A DNA stretch of 64,000 bases from Martinezella rhizogenes (GTDB taxonomy: Bacteria > Pseudomonadota > Alphaproteobacteria > Rhizobiales > Rhizobiaceae). Positions within the stretch are counted from its first letter, which is position 1; the number at the start of each line of letters is the position of its first letter. Position numbers and translations under genes: made by a program. Positions 15,605 through 23,772 of this stretch are shown in pieces. The notes under the pieces are model-generated. The model ran no database searches. It was given only the letters and a program-made list of their open reading frames with translations, and was not told the origin of the DNA. The stretch is from assembly GCA_013322215.1 (NCBI GenBank), contig JAAMEZ010000014.1, forward strand, positions 186,001-250,000. Direction: 5' to 3'.

Positions 15605-16633
15605 TCAGGCGGTTGCGGCCGCAGGCCTGCGGTGCTTCTTGCGGACTTCCTCGATCCGCTCGAAATGATGGCAGCTCACGAAGTGTCGGACACCATCGTC
15701 CTCGGTGATACTGCGGAGTTGAGGCTGCGCCTGTGCGCAGCGGTTATCGGCGTGCGCACAGCGCGTCCGCAGACGGCAACCCTCGGGCGGAGCGAGAGGA
15801 CTGGGCGGCTCTCCCCGCAAAGTGTCGATCGTCTCCTCAAGGCCATGCACCTCGAGCAAGGACGAGGCGATCAGGGCCTGGGTATACGGATGCCGGGGGC
15901 ACGCGAACAGATCGGCGGCAGGAGCGATCTCCACAATCTGACCGAGATACATGACGGCAATCCTGTCGCAGAAGCGAGACACCAGCCTGAGGTCGTGCGT
16001 GATCATCAGGATCGTAAGGCGCCGTCGCACCCTCAGTTCCGCCAGGAGGTTGAGGATCTGCGTGCGCATGGAGGAATCAAGAGCTGAGGTTGGCTCATCG
16101 CAGATGAGAAACTCCGGTCGCAGAAGAAGCGCGCGCCCGATCCCGACGCGCTGGAGCTGCCCGCCGGAGCATTGATTGGGATAGCGGTCGTAGAAAGCCT
16201 CTGTAAGGCCGACCTCGCGCAGCATTTCGATCACCCTGCCCTTGCAGTCGGCGGGCATGTACATCGCATGTTGCGAAAGAGGCGCCTTCATGCTTTCGCC
16301 GATGGTCATCGAAGGATCAAGGGCCGAATAGGGATCCTGGAACACGAGCTGCATGGTACGGCGCATCTTGCGCAGCTCCTCGCCACGCAAGGCCATGACA
16401 TCACGACCGTCGACTTTGACACGCCCCGACGTGAGTGGCGTCAGGCGCGTGAGCAGCTTTGCGATAGTGCTCTTGCCACAGCCGGATTCACCCACGAGTC
16501 CCAAGACCTCGCCATGCCGAATGGAGAAACTGGCTCCATCGACCGAACGCACCAGCCTCCCCCCGGACAGCGCATAATGCTTGGTGAGGCCTTCTGCGAT
16601 CACGAAATCAGTGCTTGAGACGCGCGGCTTCAT
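15605..16633 (-). CDS. Dipeptide/oligopeptide-type ABC transporter ATPase (DppF/OppF type), 342 aa
   Basis: Walker A GESGCGKST, signature CSGGQLQRVGIGRAL, Walker [14 protein letters not shown] and switch His in ITHDLRLV are all present. The C-terminal extension with CRLRTRCAHADNRC is the Cys-rich tail of Opp/Dpp ATPases. The start ATG at 16633 overlaps the stop of the partner ATPase by four bases (ATGA), indicating translational coupling. The longer frame to 16876 runs inside the upstream gene and is not used. It pairs with the 16630-17682 product to drive the permeases. Confidence 0.94.
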   Translation of the reverse strand: MKPRVSSTDFVIAEGLTKHYALSGGRLVRSVDGASFSIRHGEVLGLVGESGCGKSTIAKLLTRLTPLTSGRVKVDGRDVMALRGEELRKMRRTMQLVFQDPYSALDPSMTIGESMKAPLSQHAMYMPADCKGRVIEMLREVGLTEAFYDRYPNQCSGGQLQRVGIGRALLLRPEFLICDEPTSALDSSMRTQILNLLAELRVRRRLTILMITHDLRLVSRFCDRIAVMYLGQIVEIAPAADLFACPRHPYTQALIASSLLEVHGLEETIDTLRGEPPSPLAPPEGCRLRTRCAHADNRCAQAQPQLRSITEDDGVRHFVSCHHFERIEEVRKKHRRPAAATA

Positions 16634-17682
16634 GCGGGAGCCCCTTCGCTGACAGCGGCTTCGCGATCGACGACAGTCCAGCATCGCGCCTTGCGCCCAA
16701 AATCGGTGTCTCGAAGACCGGGTTCCTCCATGACACAGCGTTCCAGATAACCATGAGCCTGTGCCACGGGACAACGCGGATGGAAGCGGCAGCCAACGGC
16801 CAGATCCCTTGCATGCACAGCGCCGTGCGGCAACGAGAATAGCCGTCCCTGAGCGTCGACCTGAAGAAGCGAGCAACGGATCAGGGCCTGCGTATAGGGA
16901 TGCGCAGGATTCTTCAGAACCTGCGACGTTGGACCCTCCTCGACGACACGCCCCGCATACATCACGACAATGCGGTCGGCGATCGCTGAAACAACGGCAA
17001 GATCATGAGTGATCAACAGCACGGCAAGGCGGCGGCGGCGACGTTCGGCGTCGAGGAGTCGCAGGATCTGTGTCTGGACGGTCACATCGAGCGCCGTGGT
17101 CGGTTCGTCGGCAATCAACAACTCCGGACCGGCGCTGAGTGCCGCGGCCATCATGACCCTCTGAGCCATACCGCCTGAAAGTTCGAAGGAGTAGCAATCC
17201 ACCCGCGCTGCTGGATCCGGGATGCCGACCTCCCCCAGAAGGCCAACCACCTGCCGGCGATTTTCCCGACCATGCGTGCCGTTATGATAAAGGAGCGGCT
17301 CACCCACCTGAACACCGACTTTCGATGTCGGATCGAGCATGACTTGCGGCTGCTGGAACAGCATGGAAAGACGGCCGCCTCTGAGGCGATCGAACGCGGT
17401 GGAGGAAAGCTTCTGCAGGTCCTGACCATCGAATTCAATAGCAGATGCCGACATCTTCGCCGCTGAAGGCAAGAGGCGCATGATCGACAGCGCTGTCACG
17501 CTCTTGCCGGAACCAGATTCGCCTACCAGCGCAACGACCTCACCCCTACGAACGTCGAAGCTGACTCGATCCAGCACCGGCTGACCCAGTCCGACGAAGT
17601 GCACCGTCAGATCGCGGACGGACAGGATTGGGTCTATGATATCTGCAGATCGGTCGGTGCTTTCGCAGGCCTTGCATGTCAT
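16630..17682 (-). CDS. Dipeptide/oligopeptide-type ABC transporter ATPase (DppD/OppD type), 350 aa
   Basis: Walker A GESGSGKSV, signature LSGGMAQRVMMAAALS, Walker B LLIADEPTTALD and ITHDLAVVSAIADR are clear, with the C-terminal CRFHPRCPVAQAHG element. The ATG at 17682 lies nine bases after GGAG; the preceding 12 codons would overlap the GntR gene further. An N-terminal MTCKACESTD brings two extra cysteines ahead of the ATPase fold, which most relatives lack. It starts 33 bases after the GntR stop. Confidence 0.94.
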   Translation of the reverse strand: MTCKACESTDRSADIIDPILSVRDLTVHFVGLGQPVLDRVSFDVRRGEVVALVGESGSGKSVTALSIMRLLPSAAKMSASAIEFDGQDLQKLSSTAFDRLRGGRLSMLFQQPQVMLDPTSKVGVQVGEPLLYHNGTHGRENRRQVVGLLGEVGIPDPAARVDCYSFELSGGMAQRVMMAAALSAGPELLIADEPTTALDVTVQTQILRLLDAERRRRRLAVLLITHDLAVVSAIADRIVVMYAGRVVEEGPTSQVLKNPAHPYTQALIRCSLLQVDAQGRLFSLPHGAVHARDLAVGCRFHPRCPVAQAHGYLERCVMEEPGLRDTDFGRKARCWTVVDREAAVSEGAPA

Positions 17683-17714
17683 GCGATCATTCTCCCATAT
17701 GAGGAACAGAGGAT

Positions 17715-18416
17715 TCACGCTGCCGAGGCGACATCCTTCCTTGCCTGGATCGCCTTGCGCATCGTCTCGACAGGATTGCCAAAATGCCGGCGCAGCTCAG
17801 CAACCCCGGCTTCCAGTGTGCCGGACAAGACCAGATCCGCGAGGAGCTGGTGTTCCTGCACAAGAGCGTCGTTTCCCTTGTAACCGCCCATCAGCTTGTG
17901 CAGGCATAGCTTCGTCTCGGCCTGTACGGTGGCATAAACACGCGACAGCCGCAGGCTTTCGGCGGCGTCGACCAGGGTTCGATGGAACTGCATGTCGAGC
18001 TCGGCAATCTGTGACCAATGGCGGCTGAGGCGGGCACGCTCCATACGGATGGCGATGGCGCTGAGTTCCCTGTGCACGGCGATGCGCTTCTCCGCACTGC
18101 CCATTATCTTTTCCATCGCGGTAAGCTCCAAGGGCTGGCGTACGAGGTAGATGTCGATGACATCGCTTTCCGTCAGTTCCGGCACGAAGACCCCGCGATG
18201 CGGCAGGCTGTTGACGATCCCCTCCTGCGCCAGCCGCGCGAGGGCTTCGCGGACAGGACCACGACTGACACCGAAACGCTCGGCGAGCTCGGCCTCGTTC
18301 AACTGCGAGCCTAAGGGGAAAGCACCGTTTAGAACGCCATTGCGAATTTCATGGGCGACCTGCGTCGCCAGATTGGAGCGTGGAAGCTTGGCATTGCCGC
18401 CCTTCAATTTCGTCAT
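17715..18416 (-). CDS. GntR-family regulator, FadR subfamily (FCD domain), 233 aa
   Basis: The N-terminal winged helix is typical: GSQLNEAELAERFGVSRG followed by PVREALARLAQEG and LPHRGVFV. The C-terminal FCD domain carries the metal-coordinating set (Asp in ELDMQFHRTLVDAAES, His in the same helix, and further His in QEHQLLADLV and RRHFG). FCD proteins bind carboxylate effectors through a divalent metal. The gene is embedded between the permease and ATPase genes of the operon it probably controls. The ATG at 18416 has GGGAG upstream; the longer frame to 18812 lies inside the permease gene and is not coding. Confidence 0.93.
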   Translation of the reverse strand: MTKLKGGNAKLPRSNLATQVAHEIRNGVLNGAFPLGSQLNEAELAERFGVSRGPVREALARLAQEGIVNSLPHRGVFVPELTESDVIDIYLVRQPLELTAMEKIMGSAEKRIAVHRELSAIAIRMERARLSRHWSQIAELDMQFHRTLVDAAESLRLSRVYATVQAETKLCLHKLMGGYKGNDALVQEHQLLADLVLSGTLEAGVAELRRHFGNPVETMRKAIQARKDVASAA

Positions 18417-18436
18417 GCTAATCTCCCTGGACCCGT

Positions 18437-19318
18437 TCAATGTCTGTGCCACTTTTCGAGACCCTGACCGAGCCAGGTGACTGAAAGTGCGGTGAGGAAG
18501 ATCGCGAGCCCTGGAGCAATGATCAGAAGCGGCACGCGATCGAAATAGTTCTGCGACGAGGCCATCATTAGCGCCCAGTCGGCATGAGGCGGTTGAACGC
18601 CGAGACCGAGGTAGGACAACCCACCGACGGTTATCAGCTTGTGGCCGAAGCGCAGAAATGTGATCGCCGCGACGGGTCGCAGGATATTGGGCAGCACATG
18701 GCGAAACAGGATGAAGCTCGGACGGCAGCCGAGCACTTCCGCCGCGGCGACATATTCGCGAGTGTTGATGGTGAGCGTGAGGCTGCGAGCGAGACGAGCG
18801 AACGGCGCCCATCCGACGACGGTCAGCGATACGATGAGCGTGACATAGCCGGAACCAAAGATGGCAACCATGAACATTGCGACTATGACATCGGGAAACG
18901 ACAGGATCAGATCGACGATCCGCATCATGAGTTCGTCAAGCCATCCTCCCGCACGGGCGCTCATCATGCCCACGGCCAGGCCGATTACCACGCAAAGGAG
19001 GAGCGTCAGAGCCGAGATAGCAACAGCGAACTGGCCGCCGGTGAGAATGCGGCTCAACAGATCCCGCCCAAGCTCGTCCGTTCCGAGCCAATAGGTCGCG
19101 CTCGGCGGCTTCAGGCGCTTCAGCAGGCTCTGTGCCGCAGGATCATGCGGCGCAATCCAGGGACCAAGGACGAGCAGCACCGCGATGATGGCAGACATCG
19201 CCGTACCGATTATGAGCGTCCAGTGCCAATGTGCCAGGAGCCGAAGAAATTTCAGCTTCGATATCGCCTGATCTTCCGTCCACGCCGACGACATGCTGGG
19301 ATTTTGGCTAGTGGACAT
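18437..19318 (-). CDS. Dipeptide-type ABC transporter permease (DppC/OppC type), 293 aa
   Basis: The protein has the OppC-type soluble N-terminus, a first helix around residues 38-58, then PWIAPHDPAAQSLLKRLKPP and YWLGTDELGRDLLSRIL, the family signature. The EAA-type loop REYVAAAEVLGCRPSFI contacts the ATPases. Five further membrane segments follow. Its start overlaps the end of the DppB-type gene by 11 bases. A second possible start, nine codons in, cannot be excluded. Confidence 0.93.
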   Translation of the reverse strand: MSTSQNPSMSSAWTEDQAISKLKFLRLLAHWHWTLIIGTAMSAIIAVLLVLGPWIAPHDPAAQSLLKRLKPPSATYWLGTDELGRDLLSRILTGGQFAVAISALTLLLCVVIGLAVGMMSARAGGWLDELMMRIVDLILSFPDVIVAMFMVAIFGSGYVTLIVSLTVVGWAPFARLARSLTLTINTREYVAAAEVLGCRPSFILFRHVLPNILRPVAAITFLRFGHKLITVGGLSYLGLGVQPPHADWALMMASSQNYFDRVPLLIIAPGLAIFLTALSVTWLGQGLEKWHRH

Positions 19319-20252
19319 GGCCGGCCCTCACAGCGGGGTTGATGAACATATGCAGGAGGTCGGCGATCGTGGTGATCACCACGGACAAGATGACGATACA
19401 AACGAAGCCGCCCTGCAACATTGGAATGTCCTTGTTGATCACCGCCTCGTAGAGCAGACGCCCCATGCCTGGTATCGAGAAGATCACCTCGACGACCACC
19501 GAACCACCGAGAAGACCGGCCAGCCACATTGCAAAAAGCGTCAGCACGGGCATGACCCCATTGCGTACGCCGTGATGCAGGACGGTCTGCCGCATGTTCA
19601 ACCCACGCGACAGGGCAGCTGTGATGTAGGGTGCGCCCAGCACGTCAATCATGGCGGCGCGGGTAACCCGCGTGAAATAGGCCATGGGACGCAATGACAG
19701 CACGAGAGCGGGCATGACTACCGAGGATGGTCCCCGCCACCCCGCAGACGGAAGAACGCCAAGATGGAGGGAGAAGAGAAGTATGGCCATAGGAGCCATC
19801 CAGTATTCCGGGACCGCGACGAAGGTCTGCGTCACGAAAGTCGCAGCAGTATCGAACCGCCCGCCAGGACGTATCGCGCTCAATGTACCGAGCGGAAAAG
19901 CCAACAGAAGAGCGAAAGCCAGGGAAACCGCCGCCAGGGTTGCCGAAACGCCCAGCGCCCGTGCGACCTCGCCTTCCACGGGCATCTTGTTGGCGAACGA
20001 AATTCCCAGATCCCCTCTCAACGCATCGGCCAGCCAAATCCCGTATTGCTCATGCAGCGGCCGCTCGAGCCCTAATTTCACTCTCAGCGCTTCCACAGCG
20101 TCTTCATCGACAGCAAGGTCGCCGACGCGCGACTGAAGGATGGTTCGCACAGGGTCTCCGCCGCTCACATAGGGAACAAGAAAGGCGAGAACGGAAACCA
20201 CGAATGTCGTGGCGGCTAGGAAGGCAAGACGCTGCAGCAGGATTTTCATCAT
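19308..20252 (-). CDS. Dipeptide-type ABC transporter permease (DppB/OppB type), 314 aa
   Basis: The first gene of the operon. It starts with a membrane helix (LAFLAATTFVVSVLAFLVPY), then the OppB periplasmic loop with GGDPVRTIL and LGLERPLHEQYGIWLADALRG, followed by the GDLGISFANK signature and the EAA loop APYITAALSRGLNMRQTVL. The ATG at 20252 is preceded by GGAGG at nine bases. Its promoter region contains an operator of the CsoR/RcnR type at 20402-20422, which is unexpected for a peptide transporter. Confidence 0.93.
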   Translation of the reverse strand: MMKILLQRLAFLAATTFVVSVLAFLVPYVSGGDPVRTILQSRVGDLAVDEDAVEALRVKLGLERPLHEQYGIWLADALRGDLGISFANKMPVEGEVARALGVSATLAAVSLAFALLLAFPLGTLSAIRPGGRFDTAATFVTQTFVAVPEYWMAPMAILLFSLHLGVLPSAGWRGPSSVVMPALVLSLRPMAYFTRVTRAAMIDVLGAPYITAALSRGLNMRQTVLHHGVRNGVMPVLTLFAMWLAGLLGGSVVVEVIFSIPGMGRLLYEAVINKDIPMLQGGFVCIVILSVVITTIADLLHMFINPAVRAGHVH

Positions 20253-20401
20253 GTTCGCCCGCCTCCCCCGTTACAATGGAATGCAGCCTGAAGGATATCC
20301 GCCTGGCAGCAGGCTCCTGCCCGCGTCTGTCGGCGTCCTCAAGATGTCTGACCGATAAGAAGAAGGCTTCATCGCTTCGGATTCCATCTTAGATTTAGAA
20401 G

Positions 20402-20428
20402 CTATCCCCCCGGAGGGCATATTGTCAT
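20402..20428 (-). promoter_or_regulatory. CsoR/RcnR-type operator B in the dipeptide-type operon promoter
   Basis: On the minus strand, ATGACA (20428-20423) and GATAGC (20406-20401) are spaced by 16 bases filled by TATGCCCTCCGGGGGGATA (20421-20403). In promoter orientation this matches operator A, including the GGGGGGATA half that forms the -10. The promoter points to the permease gene. The -35 is a weak match to consensus. Confidence 0.65.
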
Positions 20429-20490
20429 GATGGATTCACAATTGTAGGATTGTCAACAATAGAAATATTGACGGGGATGCAAAAAACATC

Positions 20491-20520
20491 TTGATCCTAT
20501 CCTCCCTGAGGGGATATAGA
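20491..20520 (+). promoter_or_regulatory. CsoR/RcnR-type operator C in the metal-resistance island promoter
   Basis: TTGATC (20491-20496) is followed by TATCCTCCCTGAGGGGATA (20498-20516), whose right end supplies the -10 (GATATA at 16 bases or TATAGA at 18). The promoter points to the GNAT gene and the RcnA exporter operon. The site agrees with operator A at 17 of 19 positions. Confidence 0.75.
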
Positions 20521-20569
20521 GTCACGCATCGACAGGTCATATAGACTATATCCCATATAGGTCGTTGCC

Positions 20570-21160
20570 ATGCTTGGCTTGACAAGCCCGAATTTTCCAA
20601 ATCAGCTTCTTCTGACGCAACTGAATGACGAAGCGGGCGAGACAGCAGCTCGCGCGCGCAAATTCTGCCTCGACGTCATCAAGGAGTTCTACGGTTTCGA
20701 CTACCGACCAGATTGGCACGGTGACCTTGACTCGCTCCTACTTCCGCCCGGTGGAAATCATTTCAGCAGCTCCAACCGCGGCGCTTTCTGGATCGTCGAA
20801 GACGAAACTGGCGAGATTATCGCCACGACCGGAATCCGGCACCTTGGATGGAAGCCGAACTGCGCAGCACTCTTCGCCGATATTTATGGCGACGGCACGA
20901 ATGTAGCCTCTCTGTGGCGTCTCTATGTGCGCAAGGACAAGCGCGCTCACGGCCTGGGCAAGAAGCTTGCCGCGCTTTGTGAGTTCGACGCGCTCGCCAA
21001 GGGCTATGGGCGCATGTACCTCCATGCGAGTTCCGATGCAGTCGCGACCGTCGGCTTTTGGAAGTCCAGGCAATATGTCGCGCTCGCCGATGACGGCGAG
21101 ACCATTCATTTCGACAAGCTGATCAACGGCAAAGCCGTGCAGGCCACCGCCCTCCGATGA
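20570..21160 (+). CDS. GNAT-family N-acetyltransferase, 196 aa
   Basis: The acetyl-CoA fold is visible: FWIVEDETGEIIATTGIRHL on strands 3-4, SLWRLYVRKDKRAHGLGKKL with the pyrophosphate-binding loop (RAHGLG), and GRMYLHASSDAVATVGFWKS at the C-terminal end. The acceptor is unknown. The first 60 residues are longer than the minimal GNAT domain. The gene is the first under operator C and is followed after 54 bases by the nickel/cobalt exporter gene, so the island is probably cotranscribed. Small GNAT proteins occur next to metal-resistance genes, but no role has been assigned that I know of. Confidence 0.85.
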   Translation: MLGLTSPNFPNQLLLTQLNDEAGETAARARKFCLDVIKEFYGFDYRPDWHGDLDSLLLPPGGNHFSSSNRGAFWIVEDETGEIIATTGIRHLGWKPNCAALFADIYGDGTNVASLWRLYVRKDKRAHGLGKKLAALCEFDALAKGYGRMYLHASSDAVATVGFWKSRQYVALADDGETIHFDKLINGKAVQATALR

Positions 21161-21214
21161 TCATGTGAAACCAATCGCAAAATCATTCCTTCGAAGCACA
21201 TCTTGGAGAAACTT

Positions 21215-22414
21215 ATGGAATCCTTCAGTTCTTTGGTCGCCCAGGGAAGCGGCGCAGCATGGCTCTATATCCCCAGCGCTATCCTCCTCGGTGCCCTTCA
21301 CGGGTTGGAACCGGGCCACTCCAAGACGATGATGGCCGCATTCATCGTGGCCGTAAGGGGAACGGTCGTTCAGTCGATCCTGCTCGGGCTGGCGGCGACA
21401 TTCTCCCATACGCTGGTCGTGTGGGCGATCGCGCTCGGCGGAATGTATCTTTTTTCCGGTCTCGATGCCGAAACGGCAGAACCGTATTTCCAGATTGCCT
21501 CGGCCGTCATCATCATCGGTGTCGCCACCTGGATGTTCCGGCAGACGTGGAAGGAGCAGAGCGCGGCCAAGCAATATGAGCGCGACGTCGCCGAGTGGGA
21601 AAAGACCCGTGACAAGACAATTCCGGCGCAGCGTATCGATACCGGCCATGGGTTCATGTCGATGGAAATCTCGAAGGAACGACCGGCCTTCTGGCGCCTA
21701 CAGGTCGTCAGCGGCGACAACTGGACGGCCGAGTATGTCACCTTGACCACGGAACGCCCTGATGGCACGAAGCAGAAGTTCTCCTTTGTCGACCGCAACG
21801 GCTACATGGAGTCCGTCGAAACCATCGCCGAACCCATTGATTTCGTGGCTCGCCTCAGCCTCGATCACGGCGACCACGAACACGACTACGACGTCTCTTT
21901 CCTGACAGATTCGGCAAAGGCCAAAACATCCGATAGCGGCGTCAATCTCGCCACTGAGGGCTACCAGGACGCCCATGCCCTTTCCCATGCGAACGATATC
22001 CGCAAGCGGTTCGCCAATCGTCAAGTCACGACCGGACAGATCATCCTGTTCGGACTGACCGGCGGCCTGATTCCCTGCCCTGCGGCAATTACAGTCCTCC
22101 TCCTCTGCCTGCAGCTCAAGGAGATTTCGCTGGGTGCCGTTCTCGTCCTGTGTTTCTCGATCGGTCTGGCAATCACGCTGGTCATGGTCGGTGCCGCCGC
22201 CGCAATCGGTGTGCGCAAGGCCACCCAGAAGTTTTCATGGCTCTCGAACGCCGCTGCCCGCGCGCCCTATTTCTCCAGCGCAGTCATCGTACTTGTCGGG
22301 CTTTACATGGGCTATCACGGCGTCAACGGCATCATGAACCCTCATCACGAACCGGTGGAGAACGCCGCCAGCCTCCTGCAGTCCGGAACAGGTGCCACAG
22401 TCAACGTTCAATAA
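21215..22414 (+). CDS. rcnA: RcnA/NicO-type nickel and cobalt efflux protein, 399 aa
   Basis: The signature of RcnA transporters, LHGLEPGHSKTMMAAFIVAV, lies in the first helices. A long soluble insertion (about residues 115-265) separates the first three helices from the last three and contains a His/Asp-rich patch, LDHGDHEHDYDVSF. The C-terminal half has GLTGGLIPCPAAITVLLL, the second NicO motif. RcnA exports Ni(II) and Co(II) from the cytoplasm. The ATG at 21215 follows GGAG by seven bases. The regulator gene begins 12 bases downstream, as in rcnA/rcnR or dmeRF systems of other bacteria. Confidence 0.92.
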   Translation: MESFSSLVAQGSGAAWLYIPSAILLGALHGLEPGHSKTMMAAFIVAVRGTVVQSILLGLAATFSHTLVVWAIALGGMYLFSGLDAETAEPYFQIASAVIIIGVATWMFRQTWKEQSAAKQYERDVAEWEKTRDKTIPAQRIDTGHGFMSMEISKERPAFWRLQVVSGDNWTAEYVTLTTERPDGTKQKFSFVDRNGYMESVETIAEPIDFVARLSLDHGDHEHDYDVSFLTDSAKAKTSDSGVNLATEGYQDAHALSHANDIRKRFANRQVTTGQIILFGLTGGLIPCPAAITVLLLCLQLKEISLGAVLVLCFSIGLAITLVMVGAAAAIGVRKATQKFSWLSNAAARAPYFSSAVIVLVGLYMGYHGVNGIMNPHHEPVENAASLLQSGTGATVNVQ

Positions 22415-22426
22415 GGAGGATGGATC

Positions 22427-22867
22427 TTGGTACAATCGGCCGGCGAAACTTGCGACAGTCAGGTCAAAGGAATGATGGATATGCCTTCGGAGACTGGAGT
22501 CAATTCCCAGGTCGCATTAGGAACAAGCTCAGGCTCGTCATCCAAATCCTTATCGAAACAGGCCTTGCCAGTAGATCCCGGCAAGGCTGATGATGGCCAC
22601 AGCATCCATCATCATCATGAAGCAATCGCCAAACGGCTGAAGCGCGCCGAAGGACATCTCCATACCGTCGTCCAGATGATCGACAACGGCAGGGAATGCA
22701 TCGACATCGCCCAGCAGCTTTCAGCAGTCGAGAAGGCGATCGTGCAGGCTAAGAAAACTCTCATACAAGATCATCTCGATCATTGCCTGGAAGATGTCGT
22801 CGGAACTCTGACGCATGACAAGCGGCGCCCGATAGACGAGTTCAAAGCCATCACCAAGTATCTCTAG
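22427..22867 (+). CDS. CsoR/RcnR-family metal-sensing repressor, 146 aa (copy 2)
   Basis: The last 90 residues are nearly the same as copy 1 (RLKRAxGHL, CxDIAQQLSAVEKAIV, QDHLDHCLE, DEFKxITKYL), with the same Cys, His, His, Cys ligand set. The N-terminus is extended by about 55 residues of low complexity (VNSQVALGTSSGSSSKSLSK) and has GHSIHHHHEA right before the first helix, a stronger His cluster than in copy 1. TTG at 22427 is seven bases after a perfect AGGAGG; an internal ATG at 22472 is an alternative. The extension is odd for a family of about 90 residues. Likely senses Ni or Co and represses operator C. Confidence 0.9.
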   Translation: MVQSAGETCDSQVKGMMDMPSETGVNSQVALGTSSGSSSKSLSKQALPVDPGKADDGHSIHHHHEAIAKRLKRAEGHLHTVVQMIDNGRECIDIAQQLSAVEKAIVQAKKTLIQDHLDHCLEDVVGTLTHDKRRPIDEFKAITKYL

Positions 22868-22969
22868 CTGCCGACGCGCGTCGCGTCGGCGGAAAGACCT
22901 CAGCCAGATCGACACATGACACGACACGGTCATCGATCGGAGCGATCAAAACTCGCTGAAGGACTCCCA

Positions 22970-23668
22970 ATGGAACAACTCGCCGGGCATATCGCCGACT
23001 TTATCGAATACCACCAGACGTATGCGTTCCTAGTCGCAGGTCTGATCGCGTTTGGGGAATCGCTCGTCATCATCGGGTTTGCGATCCCCGCCACCGCGTT
23101 GATGGTCATTCTTGGAGGACTTATCGGTGCCGGCGCAATTCAGCCCGTACCCATCGTCACCGCTACGATCATTGGCGCTATTCTTGGAGACGCCGTTTCA
23201 TACTGGATCGGTCGATGGGCGGGACCGGGCCTTGCCGATTTGTGGCCACTCGCCCGGTACAAATCCGGCATGGCCAGAGCCCGTATTTTCTTTCGGAAAC
23301 ATGGCGCTTCCTCGGTCTTCTTCGGGCGCTTTCTCGGCCCTGTTCGTTCAACGGTTCCCCTGGTGGCCGGCATGATGGCGATGGACCATCGGCGATTCCA
23401 GCTTGCGAACATAGCTTCAGCAGTCGTCTGGAGCCTCGTCATGCTGTTGCCGGGCTGGCTGGCGGCAATCGGCGCCGCGGAACTCGACAGTGTCGGATAC
23501 ATGGAAAGAGGTGCCGCTGTGCTCGCCTTCTCCCTTTTTCTGATCCTCGGCGCCGGAGCAGTCACCAGGAAGGTTCTTGGGGCCAATGCAACGCGGGCAA
23601 AATCGACCGATCATGCCATCCATCATTGCTGCGGAGGCAAGCACCCTGCCTGCCCCGGCCACATTTGA
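22970..23668 (+). CDS. DedA-family membrane protein with a Cys/His-rich tail, 232 aa
   Basis: The DedA core is clear: GLIAFGESLVIIGFAIPATA, LGDAVSYWIGRWAGPGL, and FFRKHGASSVFFGRFLGPVR with the conserved GRF-PVR element, then MDHRRFQLANIASAVVW. DedA proteins sit in the inner membrane and are linked to lipid scrambling and proton-motive force. The last 18 residues, HAIHHCCGGKHPACPGHI, hold three Cys and five His and look like a metal-binding tail, which DedA proteins do not normally carry. I place the start at 22970 after AAGGAC; the frame from 22916 encodes no family sequence. Confidence 0.9.
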   Translation: MEQLAGHIADFIEYHQTYAFLVAGLIAFGESLVIIGFAIPATALMVILGGLIGAGAIQPVPIVTATIIGAILGDAVSYWIGRWAGPGLADLWPLARYKSGMARARIFFRKHGASSVFFGRFLGPVRSTVPLVAGMMAMDHRRFQLANIASAVVWSLVMLLPGWLAAIGAAELDSVGYMERGAAVLAFSLFLILGAGAVTRKVLGANATRAKSTDHAIHHCCGGKHPACPGHI

Positions 23669-23772
23669 TTACCGACGAGCCCATTCTCCCGCGACGGCGT
23701 GAGTGCGATGCGGCTCATAACGATGCAATGCAAACCGCCACAGACTGGCAAATCACGGAAGGAGAATGTCAA

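Larger units (their letters stand above)
20253..20569. other. Divergent promoter region between the dipeptide-type operon and the metal-resistance island
   Basis: This 317-base gene-free stretch contains operators B and C (listed separately), a TTGACA on the minus strand at 20456-20451 without a good -10, and an 11-bp palindrome TATAGACTATA at 20540-20550 just upstream of the acetyltransferase gene. A leader of about 140 bases would precede the permease gene. Confidence 0.7.

Noticed and set aside
20402..20517. Assigning the two G/C-tract palindromes to the GntR regulator of the dipeptide-type operon
   Set aside because: A third copy lies directly ahead of a CsoR/RcnR gene far from any GntR gene, and the sequence type fits that family much better.
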